A stretch of 64,000 nt of DNA from contig JBBQWV010000011.1 in the NCBI GenBank assembly GCA_038210275.1, forward strand, positions 1 through 64,000. Reading direction: 5' to 3'. Shown here piece by piece: positions 42,361-51,448 of the stretch. The notes under the pieces are model-generated. The model had not been told where the DNA came from. It was given only the letters and a program-made list of their open reading frames with translations, and ran no database searches. Each line of letters begins with the position of its first letter. The first letter of the stretch is position 1. Made by a program: the position numbers and the translations under genes. The DNA is from PALSA-1296 sp038210275. Lineage in GTDB: Bacteria; Bacteroidota; Ignavibacteria; Palsa-1295.

Positions 42361-43362
42361 CTACTTGATCTCCAAAGCTTTCGTGATCTTCACTGCCGCA
42401 CCCCCATGCCCGACATCTTCGATCACGCAGCGGAGGTAGTACTTGCCTACAGGGAGTTTAAGCTTGCCTTTATCGGTGCCGTCGAAGGGAATTTCGTACG
42501 AGCCTTCGTTCTTAAATGCTGCACCTAAGAACGTGACCTTCTGCATTCCAAGCTCATCAAAAAGCGCAAGCGTTACTTTCGAGGATGACACAAGCTGAAT
42601 CTTGAAATTCCACGGACCACCTTTCTTCTTCGGCTTTATGATAGTCATGTCTGTCTTCGGAAGTTTACCCACATCTTCAGGTTTGATGCCTTTACCACTT
42701 ACCGGGATCACCGCCGAATCCTTCAGCGTCTTGATGATGAGACGTGTCTTATACTCGCGTATCTTTTCGGGTTTGAAGCAGACGCTGATCGTCAGCGGCG
42801 AATGCGGCTGGATCTTCATCGGAAACATCTGATGCGATGGCGAGGGGATCGTAAAAGTCTCATCGTCTTGCGCAGATAGCCCCGTGGCTTTAGCTCGCGA
42901 ACCCGCTTTACCCCCGCGCAGACTACTGCCTGCGGCTACCGCATCAGAAGTAGTATAAAGTGCGGTCATCGTCTGTACGTCGTTGGTCAGATTCGTGATC
43001 GTTACATACATACAGCTCTGCACACCGATACCCTGCGACCCGAAAAGCAGCTCCGACATATTAAAAGCAAATGGTGGTGGAACAGGCTTCGCATCCGAAG
43101 CAACAAACTTTGGCTGCTGAGGTGTAGCGATAGATAAAGTGTTATTGTTCGGCATAGCAGAATTCGGCGGAATAGATAATGTTACATTCGGAAGCGTGAG
43201 ATGTACTTTACCACTCGTATCTAAATTCTTGAAGGTATGCGAAATCGAACCGGGTTTTAGAAGAGGCGCATCACCCTGCGGACGTGGCTGAGCCCCCGCA
43301 ATATCTGCTGTTAGAAATGATACAACAACCAATAGGATAACTGAGGAGATGAATGATTTCAT
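42361..43362 (-). CDS. Exported Ig-like protein (ASPM/SPD2/Hydin-type segment)
   Basis: 333 residues. Signal peptide VILLVVVSFLTADIAGAQ. The middle part has Ig-like text typical of choice-of-anchor or Hydin-like repeats: CMYVTITNLTNDVQTMTALY, PHSPLTISVCFKPEKIREYKTRLIIKT and VIPVSGKG. The C-terminal 90 residues resemble a FlgD-Ig-like fold (FDGTDKGKLKLPVGKYYLRC). A Gly/Ala/Arg-rich stretch SLRGGKAGSRAKATGLSAQD around residue 135 interrupts the fold and may be an insertion. Function unknown. Confidence 0.68.
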   Translation of the reverse strand: MKSFISSVILLVVVSFLTADIAGAQPRPQGDAPLLKPGSISHTFKNLDTSGKVHLTLPNVTLSIPPNSAMPNNNTLSIATPQQPKFVASDAKPVPPPFAFNMSELLFGSQGIGVQSCMYVTITNLTNDVQTMTALYTTSDAVAAGSSLRGGKAGSRAKATGLSAQDDETFTIPSPSHQMFPMKIQPHSPLTISVCFKPEKIREYKTRLIIKTLKDSAVIPVSGKGIKPEDVGKLPKTDMTIIKPKKKGGPWNFKIQLVSSSKVTLALFDELGMQKVTFLGAAFKNEGSYEIPFDGTDKGKLKLPVGKYYLRCVIEDVGHGGAAVKITKALEIK

Positions 43363-43432
43363 GCTTGTTCTTGATTATTTTAAGTATAGATGTAAACAGT
43401 AATACGAGGGTTTTTGTCACAGGGGGGAGGTA

Positions 43433-43481
43433 AGGAATTTTGAGTTTTGAATTTTGAGTTATGAGTTAAGAATTCAAAACT
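43433..43481. repeat. GAGTTTTGAA-family repeat after a gene end
   Basis: Runs of GAATTTTGAGTTTTGAATTT and ATGAGTTAAGAATTCAAAACT. AGTTTTGAATT (43443-43453) and AATTCAAAACT (43471-43481) pair. It lies just past the stop of the gene at 43488 on the minus strand. Confidence 0.8.
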
Positions 43482-43487
43482 ATCTCC

Positions 43488-45458
43488 TTAAAACGCCATA
43501 TCGCATTGCACACCGACTGTCATCTTATGAAATAGGATACTTCCGAGAAATGGTGTGTAGATCGTCTCGGCGACTCGTGCCGAAAAAGTGAGGGCGCGAA
43601 GAGCATCATACGAGCATTGCGAATAATACCGATACCCATTACCGTAAAGTGCAATAAATGGCACACTACCCGGAAGATCAGCTTCGTTCGAATAAAATCT
43701 GGAGGAATACGAATCCGTATTGAAAAACGCAATGCCGCTGGAAAAAGATACTTCGTGAATTGGCAAATAATATATACCAATTCCAAATAGATAACCGCCT
43801 GTTGCTGTTCCATCAAGCAATGAATAGGTACGCTGTAATTCTGCACGAAGCGAAGCACTGATAGACTTCGATAGATCGGCATCAAGATCAAGCCGGAGAG
43901 ATTTTTTTGAAAGGCTGTCTCCGGCAATTGAAAAAGCAGATCCTTTGCCATAACTTCTTCCTTGGAGTGTCAGCCAAATCGGAAATGATTGAAACGTATA
44001 TGTACCGCCGAAGAGAATATCGGAATAATGTAGTATGCCTCTGGATAAATTCTGACTCTGCGAAAAATTTGCAGAGCCGAAAAGCGACAACATTTTAGGA
44101 AGCAAAGTATATTTCGAACCAAGATACCAACCCCTTTCATTTTGTGCTGTGCCTGAATGAATGCCGAACGTACTGCCAAACGGAGAAATAAAATTCGGCG
44201 GAAGATCGTGATAATTAAGTGAGAACTCCCAATCTTCTAAAGGATTACCCTCGATCGTTATTGCATAGGCGTTTTTCCTTCCGACATCGGAGATCATTCG
44301 GGCAAATTCACCGCTCAAAGCAAGAAAAGAAAATGCCCCTCGTGTTTCGACAGAGACCATCGAATGATTCTGTCCGCTAAAACTCAACGAGTCTTTTCCG
44401 ATAACCGGTTTATCGTAATTTAATCCGTAGCCAGTTGCTCCGATCTCAAGGAATGCATTTTCCAGATATGGAGTAATTGCAATATGCGCACCTGTAACAC
44501 TGCTTTGCGCCTGATCTTTTCGTGCAAGTTCTGTTGTGGTTCTATGATAGCCTGTAGATGAAATTGAGGTGATGGTATTCGAATCAATTGTTGCATCAAT
44601 CTGTCTCTCCGAAAAAAAACCGCTCAGAGAAAATATCCCTGATGTGATTTCCGATGCTGCACCGCGAAAGTAGCGATACGAACTTGATGAAATATATGGC
44701 TGTATCCCGCTTGAATGCGACACCGGGTTAAGTATCACTTCTTTCCCGGAGCGTTGTGCGAATCCTTTTGAAAAAAGAAGTCCTTCACCAAAAGAAAGCG
44801 AATAATCACCGAGGACTAATTTTGATAATGAAACATCTTCAGTAATTGATAGTGGATGTATGATGGCAAAACATCCGGTCAGATGATCGAAGTATAATGG
44901 CTCTCCCGGATCCTTCGCTTCGACAAAAGAAAGCAGAATATCATCATTCTTCACGACAAGACGAGTCATAGTTTTAAGTGGCGAACCCTGATAGGAGCCG
45001 TTTTGATAAGCAGTTAGGTTATGAGCAGCCGGATCAACCACTACTCTGGTGCGAAGAGAGATGTTCTTTTTTGCGACTGAGTTTTTTTTCTTTAAGAATA
45101 TGCGAGTGCTATTAAGAATATCGCTATTCAAAGGACTGCCATCTTTTGGGTTCTTCAGGATGCGAAAAATATCCAGATCACTCAGCGTCGGTACTTGCTG
45201 AAGATCTTTCCATGTTGCTAAACTTTGAAGAATCGGGCGTAAAGCAATACGCTCAATATCATCAGATATAAATTGCAGCTCATCACCAAAGTTGTCTTCT
45301 CCGATCAAAGAAAATATTTCATTGCTGATCTGACTTGCATCGTATAATTCGCGGATTGATCGTAAGCTATCATAAGGAGCGGTAAATGTCTGAGCAAAAC
45401 TTTCTCCTTCGGAGAACATCATTACTGCAAGGACGATGATGAAGGCATACCTTACCAT
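43488..45458 (-). CDS. Outer-membrane barrel protein with N-terminal helix-hairpin-helix-like region
   Basis: 656 residues. Signal peptide then a helical N-terminal region (LRPILQSLATWKDLQQVPTLSDLDIFRILKNP) with leucine/proline spacing resembling helix-hairpin-helix repeats of ComEA-like proteins. The rest has many short amphipathic strands with Tyr/Ser and ends in MTVGVQCDMAF, as in beta-barrels. A similar layout occurs in Bacteroidota as helix-hairpin-helix barrel proteins of unknown function. Starts 7 bp inside the end of the PorV/PorQ-like gene, so the two work as a unit (inference). Confidence 0.62.
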   Translation of the reverse strand: MVRYAFIIVLAVMMFSEGESFAQTFTAPYDSLRSIRELYDASQISNEIFSLIGEDNFGDELQFISDDIERIALRPILQSLATWKDLQQVPTLSDLDIFRILKNPKDGSPLNSDILNSTRIFLKKKNSVAKKNISLRTRVVVDPAAHNLTAYQNGSYQGSPLKTMTRLVVKNDDILLSFVEAKDPGEPLYFDHLTGCFAIIHPLSITEDVSLSKLVLGDYSLSFGEGLLFSKGFAQRSGKEVILNPVSHSSGIQPYISSSSYRYFRGAASEITSGIFSLSGFFSERQIDATIDSNTITSISSTGYHRTTTELARKDQAQSSVTGAHIAITPYLENAFLEIGATGYGLNYDKPVIGKDSLSFSGQNHSMVSVETRGAFSFLALSGEFARMISDVGRKNAYAITIEGNPLEDWEFSLNYHDLPPNFISPFGSTFGIHSGTAQNERGWYLGSKYTLLPKMLSLFGSANFSQSQNLSRGILHYSDILFGGTYTFQSFPIWLTLQGRSYGKGSAFSIAGDSLSKKSLRLDLDADLSKSISASLRAELQRTYSLLDGTATGGYLFGIGIYYLPIHEVSFSSGIAFFNTDSYSSRFYSNEADLPGSVPFIALYGNGYRYYSQCSYDALRALTFSARVAETIYTPFLGSILFHKMTVGVQCDMAF

Positions 45459-46321
45459 GCACCACTTGCACCGAATGAAAATATCGAGCCAAGGGCCTTA
45501 TCAAATCGTGAACCAACATCGAACGATAAGCTTCCGTAATTAATACCGATGCCGGTCGTGATATTTCCGGTATCCGTTGATGTTCCAATTCGTAGAGCAA
45601 TAAAAGCTGCGGGATCATATTCCGCGCCGAACGCAATTGAAAGTGATTGGACAGCATTCTCTTCAACAGAAGTGAGAAGCTTTATCGGAATTGTCAGTGG
45701 ATGATATGCGACACCAAGAAGAAAACGCCGATCTAATTTTTCCGTCTCGCCATTTGTCACTTCATATTTGCTGCCTAAAAGATTCAGTGCAACTCCGCCT
45801 AAGGAAAATTCCGGAGTCAGATCAAGAGTGAACCCTACGTCCAAGAATACAAAATGCAGCTTCGGATAATTTGGTGTTGTGCCGAGAGATTCATATCGCA
45901 GACGAATACCCCCAGATGCATTACGGTTATTTGCCAGATCAAACGATTTCGCAAATACAAGACTCAATGCAAGATCGGAATAAATGTCGCCGTAAGAAAG
46001 ATTGGTAACTCCAACAGAAAGAGACGACTTGATGAATGAAGAATAATATATACATTCGGCAGCGCTTTGGTTTGCATCTTTTAATCCGCCGACAAAAGGC
46101 ATATAAGCAACTGCAGCATGAAAAGGATAGAGTGAATCGGCACGGGTTTGCGAAGGATTGATCGCAAATGCTCCTGCAACTGAGAAACCGATCACGGAAT
46201 TCGCAAGCGATGAGGAAACAGGGGATTCCGGTAAAAGCGATTGAGAGTTACTCCTACGACTCGTAATGAGAAGGAGAAAACAAATGACGAAGAGTACAGT
46301 ATTTCGCTGGGGAGCGCTCAC
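45452..46321 (-). CDS. PorV/PorQ-like outer-membrane protein
   Basis: 289 residues. Signal segment TVLFVICFLLLITSRRSNSQ. Start of the mature part SLANSVIGFSVAGAFAINPSQTRA and later FFLDVGFTLDLTPEFSLGGVALNLLG-type strands are typical of the PorV/PorQ superfamily of FadL-like barrels; strand ends FSFGASGAW. The N-terminal SARSxGMG signature of true PorV is missing. Possibly a T9SS accessory. Overlaps the next gene by 7 bp. Confidence 0.68.
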   Translation of the reverse strand: MSAPQRNTVLFVICFLLLITSRRSNSQSLLPESPVSSSLANSVIGFSVAGAFAINPSQTRADSLYPFHAAVAYMPFVGGLKDANQSAAECIYYSSFIKSSLSVGVTNLSYGDIYSDLALSLVFAKSFDLANNRNASGGIRLRYESLGTTPNYPKLHFVFLDVGFTLDLTPEFSLGGVALNLLGSKYEVTNGETEKLDRRFLLGVAYHPLTIPIKLLTSVEENAVQSLSIAFGAEYDPAAFIALRIGTSTDTGNITTGIGINYGSLSFDVGSRFDKALGSIFSFGASGAW

Positions 46322-46352
46322 CTCAAAGTCTGACTTTTATTTTTCTAATAAA

Positions 46353-46378
46353 AAAGGGCGGGCACAAGCCCGCCCTTT
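46353..46378 (-). terminator. Rho-independent terminator
   Basis: Perfect 11-bp stem AAAGGGCGGGC-ACAA-GCCCGCCCTTT, followed on the minus strand by TTTTTTATTAG. It ends the cytochrome c gene whose stop is 22 bp upstream on that strand. Confidence 0.93.
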
Positions 46379-46400
46379 ATGTTTACTATGTTTGTAAATC

Positions 46401-47264
46401 TTACTTTACCATTGATCCTTGTGCTCCGCCGACAGAAGTTGAGGATTTCATCTGCTTCTCGCGCAGGTAGTTTTTCTTATATGCTCCGAGGTAATCAACG
46501 AGCGATGCGATCTCCTCTTCGTTGAGCGGTCCTTTATGCTTCAATCCGAATGCAGGCATATTAGAGTTATCAATACCTTCGGTGATGATATGCTTCCATG
46601 ATTTGGCATCATGGCTCATCATTGCATCAGCAGTAAGGTCTGGTCCCGGTTTGTTATCAACCTTCGAGCCGTGGCAGATTGCGCAATCAGCTTCGTAGAG
46701 TTTCGCGCCAAGTTCGCCTTTGCCTTTTTCGACATGGCATGAAGCGCAGTTTCCTTGAAACACGCCGTCCAAATGCATCATCGTTCCGGTATGGGCAAGC
46801 TTTGATTTATAGATGACTCCGTGAATGCGGAGCATCTTCTGCGGATCAACTTTGGAATTGGATACGACGTTGATCGTCTTTGTCATCTCGCCCTCAGCTT
46901 TATTATGCGGATCGAAGCGAATGAACAGATGTGATGTATCGTGCGGACCAATGCGCTTTTTTCCCGGAAATGAAGCAGTACATCCGCATGATGGGTTCGC
47001 GGAAAATACTTCGAGCGTATCGGTGCCGTCGTTATAAATAATGAACGTCGTTTCCGCCATGGAGTTCTGCTCGATCTTCCCGAACTCATGGATTTCTTCG
47101 TTGAAGCGGATGAGCGCGTTCTTTGGCTTTGCAGCCGTATCAGCCGGAAAGAAGAAGCCGGCAAAAATGGTGTGGTTATTGGTCGAACCTGTTCCGAAGC
47201 CAAGCGCACCGATAATGGCAAGCACAGCAAGTGCGGAGGCAAGAAGTATTCTGGAATTTTTCAT
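46401..47264 (-). CDS. DUF1573 domain fused to c-type cytochrome
   Basis: 287 residues. An N-terminal signal/anchor is followed by a DUF1573 Ig-like domain (residues 53-150; HEFGKIEQNSMAETTFIIYN, SANPSCGCTASFP). The C-terminal part is a class I cytochrome c: CAICH at 194-198, GPDL near 207 and axial Met236 in NMPAFG. An extra CASCH (173-177) lies 21 residues before it, so a second heme may bind. Probably a periplasmic electron carrier. Stands alone; ends in a strong terminator. Confidence 0.88.
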   Translation of the reverse strand: MKNSRILLASALAVLAIIGALGFGTGSTNNHTIFAGFFFPADTAAKPKNALIRFNEEIHEFGKIEQNSMAETTFIIYNDGTDTLEVFSANPSCGCTASFPGKKRIGPHDTSHLFIRFDPHNKAEGEMTKTINVVSNSKVDPQKMLRIHGVIYKSKLAHTGTMMHLDGVFQGNCASCHVEKGKGELGAKLYEADCAICHGSKVDNKPGPDLTADAMMSHDAKSWKHIITEGIDNSNMPAFGLKHKGPLNEEEIASLVDYLGAYKKNYLREKQMKSSTSVGGAQGSMVK

Positions 47265-47445
47265 ACGTATGAGTCTCTAAATATGTAAAAAGTTGGCAAT
47301 AGACAACAGCAAATAAATACAAGACGTTTCAGGGGGCAGTGGCTTATTGCTGGTGGATATGGCCTTGTGGCATTTTCCTATGCTACAAGGCACTGACCAC
47401 TACTCTATTACAACGATTTAAGGGGGGCAAAGTTACAGGGGTTTT

Positions 47446-47480
47446 GAATTTTGAGTGTTGAGTTATGAGTTAGGAATTCA
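47446..47480. repeat. GAGTTTTGAA-family repeat at the tsaB 3' end
   Basis: AATTTTGAGTGTTGAGTTAT followed by GAGTTAGGAATTCAT. It abuts and slightly overlaps the tsaB stop. Just upstream, GGCCTTGT/ACAAGGC arms (about 47362-47391) form another hairpin. Confidence 0.7.
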
Positions 47481-48134
47481 TCCGCCGCGGCCGACAAAAT
47501 TCGAAACTGCCGTTGCATTCGTCTTAAAATCCGTGCCATAAAATGGTTCTAAAGTACTGGTATTTGCTGCGTCGGCAGTTAATACCATTTCTGCCATAGT
47601 CTGCAATTTTATATTTACGATATGGTGGGGGATGGAGATGGCATCAAGTTCTGAAGTGCAGATCACTTCGGCAATTCCCATCTTGAGAAGATCAGAGATC
47701 GGCAAATATTTTATTATATTCGGTTCATCGGAGTAAGACATATAGACGGAGTCTTTTTCGTAACCTGGATAGAGAATCGTGATTCGTGGTTCGTGATTCG
47801 TGGTTCGTGATTCGTAGGCTCTTAATAATACTTGGTGCGCAATGAGTGGAATGAGTTTTGCGCCGGAGCCGAAGGCAAGGCCTTTGGCAAATGATAAGCC
47901 GATGCGAAGTCCCGTAAATGAACCGGGTCCGTTGATGAATACAATGCGGTTGATGTCTTTTCCTTTAGCATTAATATCTTTCAGTAATTGCTCAGTTGAT
48001 TGTGCAAGAAGTGCATCGTGAATATGTCGCTCCGTCGGTGTTGCAAGATGATGGTATTCTGCAAGTGATTTCCCGTCATCGGAAAATAATCCGATGTGCA
48101 GATCAGCAAGTGAAGTATTAAATGCTAATATCAT
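47478..48134 (-). CDS. tsaB: tRNA threonylcarbamoyladenosine biosynthesis protein TsaB
   Basis: 218 residues; ASKHA-fold partner of TsaD in making t6A37 of tRNA. N-terminus MILAFNTSLADLHIGLFSDD and FINGPGSFTGLRIGLSFAKGLAFG are diagnostic. Residues about 107-120 (SRTTNHEPRITI) are encoded by 2.5 copies of a 14-bp direct repeat (47781-47815), an apparent insertion in the gene. The reading frame is kept, so the protein may still work. ATG overlaps the tsaE stop by 4 bp. Confidence 0.93.
   Translation of the reverse strand: MILAFNTSLADLHIGLFSDDGKSLAEYHHLATPTERHIHDALLAQSTEQLLKDINAKGKDINRIVFINGPGSFTGLRIGLSFAKGLAFGSGAKLIPLIAHQVLLRAYESRTTNHEPRITILYPGYEKDSVYMSYSDEPNIIKYLPISDLLKMGIAEVICTSELDAISIPHHIVNIKLQTMAEMVLTADAANTSTLEPFYGTDFKTNATAVSNFVGRGG
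47781..47815. repeat. 14-bp tandem repeat inside tsaB
   Basis: GATTCGTGGTTCGT occurs at 47781-47794 and 47795-47808, then GATTCGT at 47809-47815. It encodes part of RTTNHEPR on the minus strand. Confidence 0.95.
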
Positions 48135-48577
48135 GCGTGATTGGAGATGGTGATCGTTCTTTCGTTCGGACTGAGAACATCAAACATGACTTCGATTCTC
48201 TTTTTCGGAAGAAATGCTTCGATACGTTCTGGCCATTCGATAATGGAGATTGCATTTTTAGGGTAGAGATATTCTTCGACACCAAGTTCGATCAGCTCTT
48301 CGGGTTTTTCGAAACGGTAGCAATCAAGATGAAAGAGCTTTCTGGTATTGCCTGAAAGAGTAATATCGTATTCATTGACGAGTGCATACGTCGGTGATGA
48401 TATCTCATCTTCACTGAGTCCGAAGAAATGTGCAATACCTTTCGTAAACTGTGTCTTGCCTGCTCCAAGTTCGCCGCGAAGTACAACGAGAGTATCTGTA
48501 CGAAGTGAATCTTCAGCAAATCGTTTACCGGCAAGTACTGTCTCTTCAGCGCTTTGGGTAATTACTTCTTGATCCAT
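48131..48577 (-). CDS. tsaE: tRNA threonylcarbamoyladenosine biosynthesis ATPase TsaE
   Basis: 148 residues. P-loop LRGELGAGKTQFTKGIAHFF, then ISSPTYALVNEY and LFHLDCYRFEKPEELIELGVEEYL and IIEWPERIEAFLP, all TsaE landmarks. Coupled to tsaB by a 4-bp overlap and overlapping the end of the upstream hydrolase gene by 16 bp. Confidence 0.95.
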   Translation of the reverse strand: MDQEVITQSAEETVLAGKRFAEDSLRTDTLVVLRGELGAGKTQFTKGIAHFFGLSEDEISSPTYALVNEYDITLSGNTRKLFHLDCYRFEKPEELIELGVEEYLYPKNAISIIEWPERIEAFLPKKRIEVMFDVLSPNERTITISNHA

Positions 48578-49860
48578 GAGGAGATGTCCGTGATTACTTT
48601 TTCCGAAATATGTCCGGCTTTCTCGTAATCGGTTGGCTTACCATCACCCTGAATGAAGAGATGATAGAGTCCGGGATAAGAGATGAACTGTACATTCTTT
48701 TTCGCAGCAAGTTCTTGTTTCCAAAGAGCAAAGTCTTTCATGTTGACTTGATAATCTTTTTCTCCTTGTAAAAAAAGTATTGGCATAGAAAGCGATTTTG
48801 CAACTTCAACCTGATCATAATCACGGATATCTTTCCAATAGACTCCGGAAAGACCAAGGAGCATATTACGCGAAGTATCAGTGAAGTTTCCGGTTTTAAT
48901 TTGTGCAATGTGAGCAATAATATCATTCAGGATGGAATCCGCCTGTTTCTTCGGAACTTGCATCGGGACTAAATACTTCATTTGATCAAGGATCACATCC
49001 TCGAACGGACGGGAGTTACCTGCCATACAGATTACACCTGCGACAAATGGAGTTTGCTTTGCAATACGTGGAGCAGCCATCGCACCAAGGCTATGTCCGA
49101 TGAGGAAGATTTTTTTTGGATCGGCTTCTTTTATTGTTTGCGCAAGACGTAATGCGCTGACAGCATCATCAACGGTTTCATCTTTCAAAGTGATCAATTT
49201 TGGATCAGCAGCACTTTTTACACCATACGTGAATGTTCTTTTATCATATCTGATTGAGGCAATACCTTTGCTGGCAAGTCCCAACGCCAGATCTTTGAAA
49301 GGCTTATTATCTTTGATCGTCTCGTCTCTATCGGATGGTCCGCTTCCATGAACGAGAACTACGATGGGGAAGTGATCGCCTTTTTTTGGTAATGTTAAAA
49401 ATCCGGACAACGTATAATTTCCGGTTTTTACTTCGATAGGTCGCTGAATTATTGCCGATGTATCGGCATAAGGCGGAAGAGTATATTTTACGACGGGGAC
49501 GAAGAAGTATCCTGCGATAAGAAGATTATTTTTGAAGACAACTTTCAGATCGCAAACAGCGCTGTCGAATTCGCAGGTAAGATAGACGCCAACATACGGC
49601 TTCATCTCTTCGTATCTCGTTTTCGATTGCATTTTCAGAATGCCGAATTTCGCACGAATCTTTTTCCATCCGGCAGAATTTTGTTCCTCGCTTACTATTT
49701 TTTTCACGGAGGAATCAAGCATCAAATAGGCTTCGTGATACTTACCTGTTTCCATAGCGATAAAGAACTTCTGCGCAATAGGTACAACGATGCTCGCTTT
49801 CTGAGCCAATGCTGAGCATGACAGAGTGATTAGGAGAATGGGGATGAGAAGTCTTTTCAT
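48562..49860 (-). CDS. Exported alpha/beta hydrolase with DUF3887-like N-terminus
   Basis: 432 residues from ATG 49860, which gives the signal peptide MKRLLIPILLITLSCSALAQ and starts 8 bp after the porX stop. Residues 30-130 form a DUF3887-like domain. The hydrolase fold has HGSGPSDRDE (oxyanion region), nucleophile GHSLGAMAAP, and the late Asp/His region GEKDYQ...GLYHLF. Resembles dienelactone hydrolase/serine aminopeptidase-type esterases. Substrate unknown. Sits between porX and tsaE. Confidence 0.88.
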   Translation of the reverse strand: MKRLLIPILLITLSCSALAQKASIVVPIAQKFFIAMETGKYHEAYLMLDSSVKKIVSEEQNSAGWKKIRAKFGILKMQSKTRYEEMKPYVGVYLTCEFDSAVCDLKVVFKNNLLIAGYFFVPVVKYTLPPYADTSAIIQRPIEVKTGNYTLSGFLTLPKKGDHFPIVVLVHGSGPSDRDETIKDNKPFKDLALGLASKGIASIRYDKRTFTYGVKSAADPKLITLKDETVDDAVSALRLAQTIKEADPKKIFLIGHSLGAMAAPRIAKQTPFVAGVICMAGNSRPFEDVILDQMKYLVPMQVPKKQADSILNDIIAHIAQIKTGNFTDTSRNMLLGLSGVYWKDIRDYDQVEVAKSLSMPILFLQGEKDYQVNMKDFALWKQELAAKKNVQFISYPGLYHLFIQGDGKPTDYEKAGHISEKVITDISSWIKK

Positions 49861-49867
49861 TTCGTGA

Positions 49868-51448
49868 TTATTTTGTTTCAAGGGTGATAACCGGAAGTAT
49901 TAATTCTTCCATAGAAATGCCGCCGTGCTGAAAAGTATCTTTATAATGATTGAGATATTTATGATACTCAGTAGGATAGACGAAATAATAATCTTCTTTA
50001 GCAATGATATAATTTGTCGTTACCGCACGCGATGGAAGTTTATACTCCTCAGGTTTCTTGATGAACATCGCCTGCTTATCTTCGGATTTAATATTGCGTC
50101 CATATTTATAACGCAAACTGGTAGATGTCTCTTTATCGCCCATCACTTTCGCTCCTCGCAGACTTCGTATCGAGCCATGATCGGTGGTGATAACGATTTT
50201 TAGATTCGGAATTCTCGCAATAGCCTGAAACATATCAAGCAAACTCGAATGCTGAAACCACGAACGAGTCAGCGATCTATAAGCGCTTTCATCCGGTGCG
50301 ATCTCTTTTAAGATCGGCGAATCACTTCTTGTATGAGCAAGCATATCAACGAAGTTCACAACGATGGCAGTAAATTGGTTGCGGGCATACGTTGTGATAT
50401 TCTGTGCAATGCCTGCTCCGAAATCTCGGTCAATAATTTTTATATATTTAAGATCGGAGCGGAGTTTAATTTGCTTTCTATCCAAAAGCATTTTCAACAT
50501 TAATGCTTCATCTTTATTTTGCGAATGCTCGTCATCACCGGAAGTCCAGGTATTAGGAAATGTCTTTCCAAACTCGGAGGGAAATTGTCCGCTGAAAATT
50601 GCATTGCGAGCATACGGTGTAGCTGATGGGATAATGCCAAAGTGATAATCGGTCGTGATCTTGAAGAGGTCTCTGATCTCACGCTCCATGACGAGCCATT
50701 GATCGAGCCTCATGCAGTCGATCACAAAATAAATAACATTCTGCTTTCCTTCTTTCAATGTGGGAAGCACCCATTCTTCCGTCACATCAGGTGAAAGGGC
50801 AGGGCGGTTGGCAGCATTATCTTTTGTATAGATAGTATCGACCCAGCTTTTATAATTTCGCTCGAAGAATTTTCCGAACTCGGCATTCATCTCGCGTTTC
50901 TGATCAACAAGCGTTTGAGCCAAGCCTAAACCGCCATGCTCATCAAGCTCCATCTCCCAGCTGACAAGTTTTAAGTAGAGATCAATCCAGTCTTTAGCTG
51001 TTTCAGCATTTTGTAGGTTCAAAGCCATTCGAGCAAATTCCTGAGTGTAATCACGACTCACGGCTTCACTGAGAATTTGTTTGCCTTCTAAAAATTTCTT
51101 TACTGCAAGGAGGACTTGAGTCGGGTTAACAGGCTTGGTAAGATAATCCGATATTTTTTTACCGATCGCTTGCTCCATCAGATCTTCTTCTTCGGATTTG
51201 GTGACCATGACGATCGGCGTCGCCGGAGATTTAGATTTGATCGCGTTCAATGTTTCGAGTCCGCCAAGTCCCGGCATCATCTCATCTAAAAAGATAAGAT
51301 CAGCAGGTGATTCGGCATGAAGCGCAATCGCATCCGAGCCGTTCGTTGCAGTTCGTACCGAATAGCCGCGCTGCTCCAGCAGCATAATATGCGGCTTTAA
51401 GAGTTCGATCTCATCATCAACCCAGAGAATATTTCCTTTTCCTGCCAT
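49868..51448 (-). CDS. porX: PorX-type response regulator with PglZ domain
   Basis: 526 residues. Receiver domain at 1-125 (ILWVDDE, phosphoacceptor Asp in LIFLDEMMPGLGG, conserved Thr/Lys in VMVTKS and DYLTKPVNP). A helical linker follows, then a PglZ/alkaline-phosphatase-like domain with metal-site text VIDCMRLDQW, HTRSDS and TTDHGSIR. This exact architecture is PorX, which controls T9SS genes with PorY and, in some species, has phosphodiesterase activity. porY is not in the window. Confidence 0.93.
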   Translation of the reverse strand: MAGKGNILWVDDEIELLKPHIMLLEQRGYSVRTATNGSDAIALHAESPADLIFLDEMMPGLGGLETLNAIKSKSPATPIVMVTKSEEEDLMEQAIGKKISDYLTKPVNPTQVLLAVKKFLEGKQILSEAVSRDYTQEFARMALNLQNAETAKDWIDLYLKLVSWEMELDEHGGLGLAQTLVDQKREMNAEFGKFFERNYKSWVDTIYTKDNAANRPALSPDVTEEWVLPTLKEGKQNVIYFVIDCMRLDQWLVMEREIRDLFKITTDYHFGIIPSATPYARNAIFSGQFPSEFGKTFPNTWTSGDDEHSQNKDEALMLKMLLDRKQIKLRSDLKYIKIIDRDFGAGIAQNITTYARNQFTAIVVNFVDMLAHTRSDSPILKEIAPDESAYRSLTRSWFQHSSLLDMFQAIARIPNLKIVITTDHGSIRSLRGAKVMGDKETSTSLRYKYGRNIKSEDKQAMFIKKPEEYKLPSRAVTTNYIIAKEDYYFVYPTEYHKYLNHYKDTFQHGGISMEELILPVITLETK

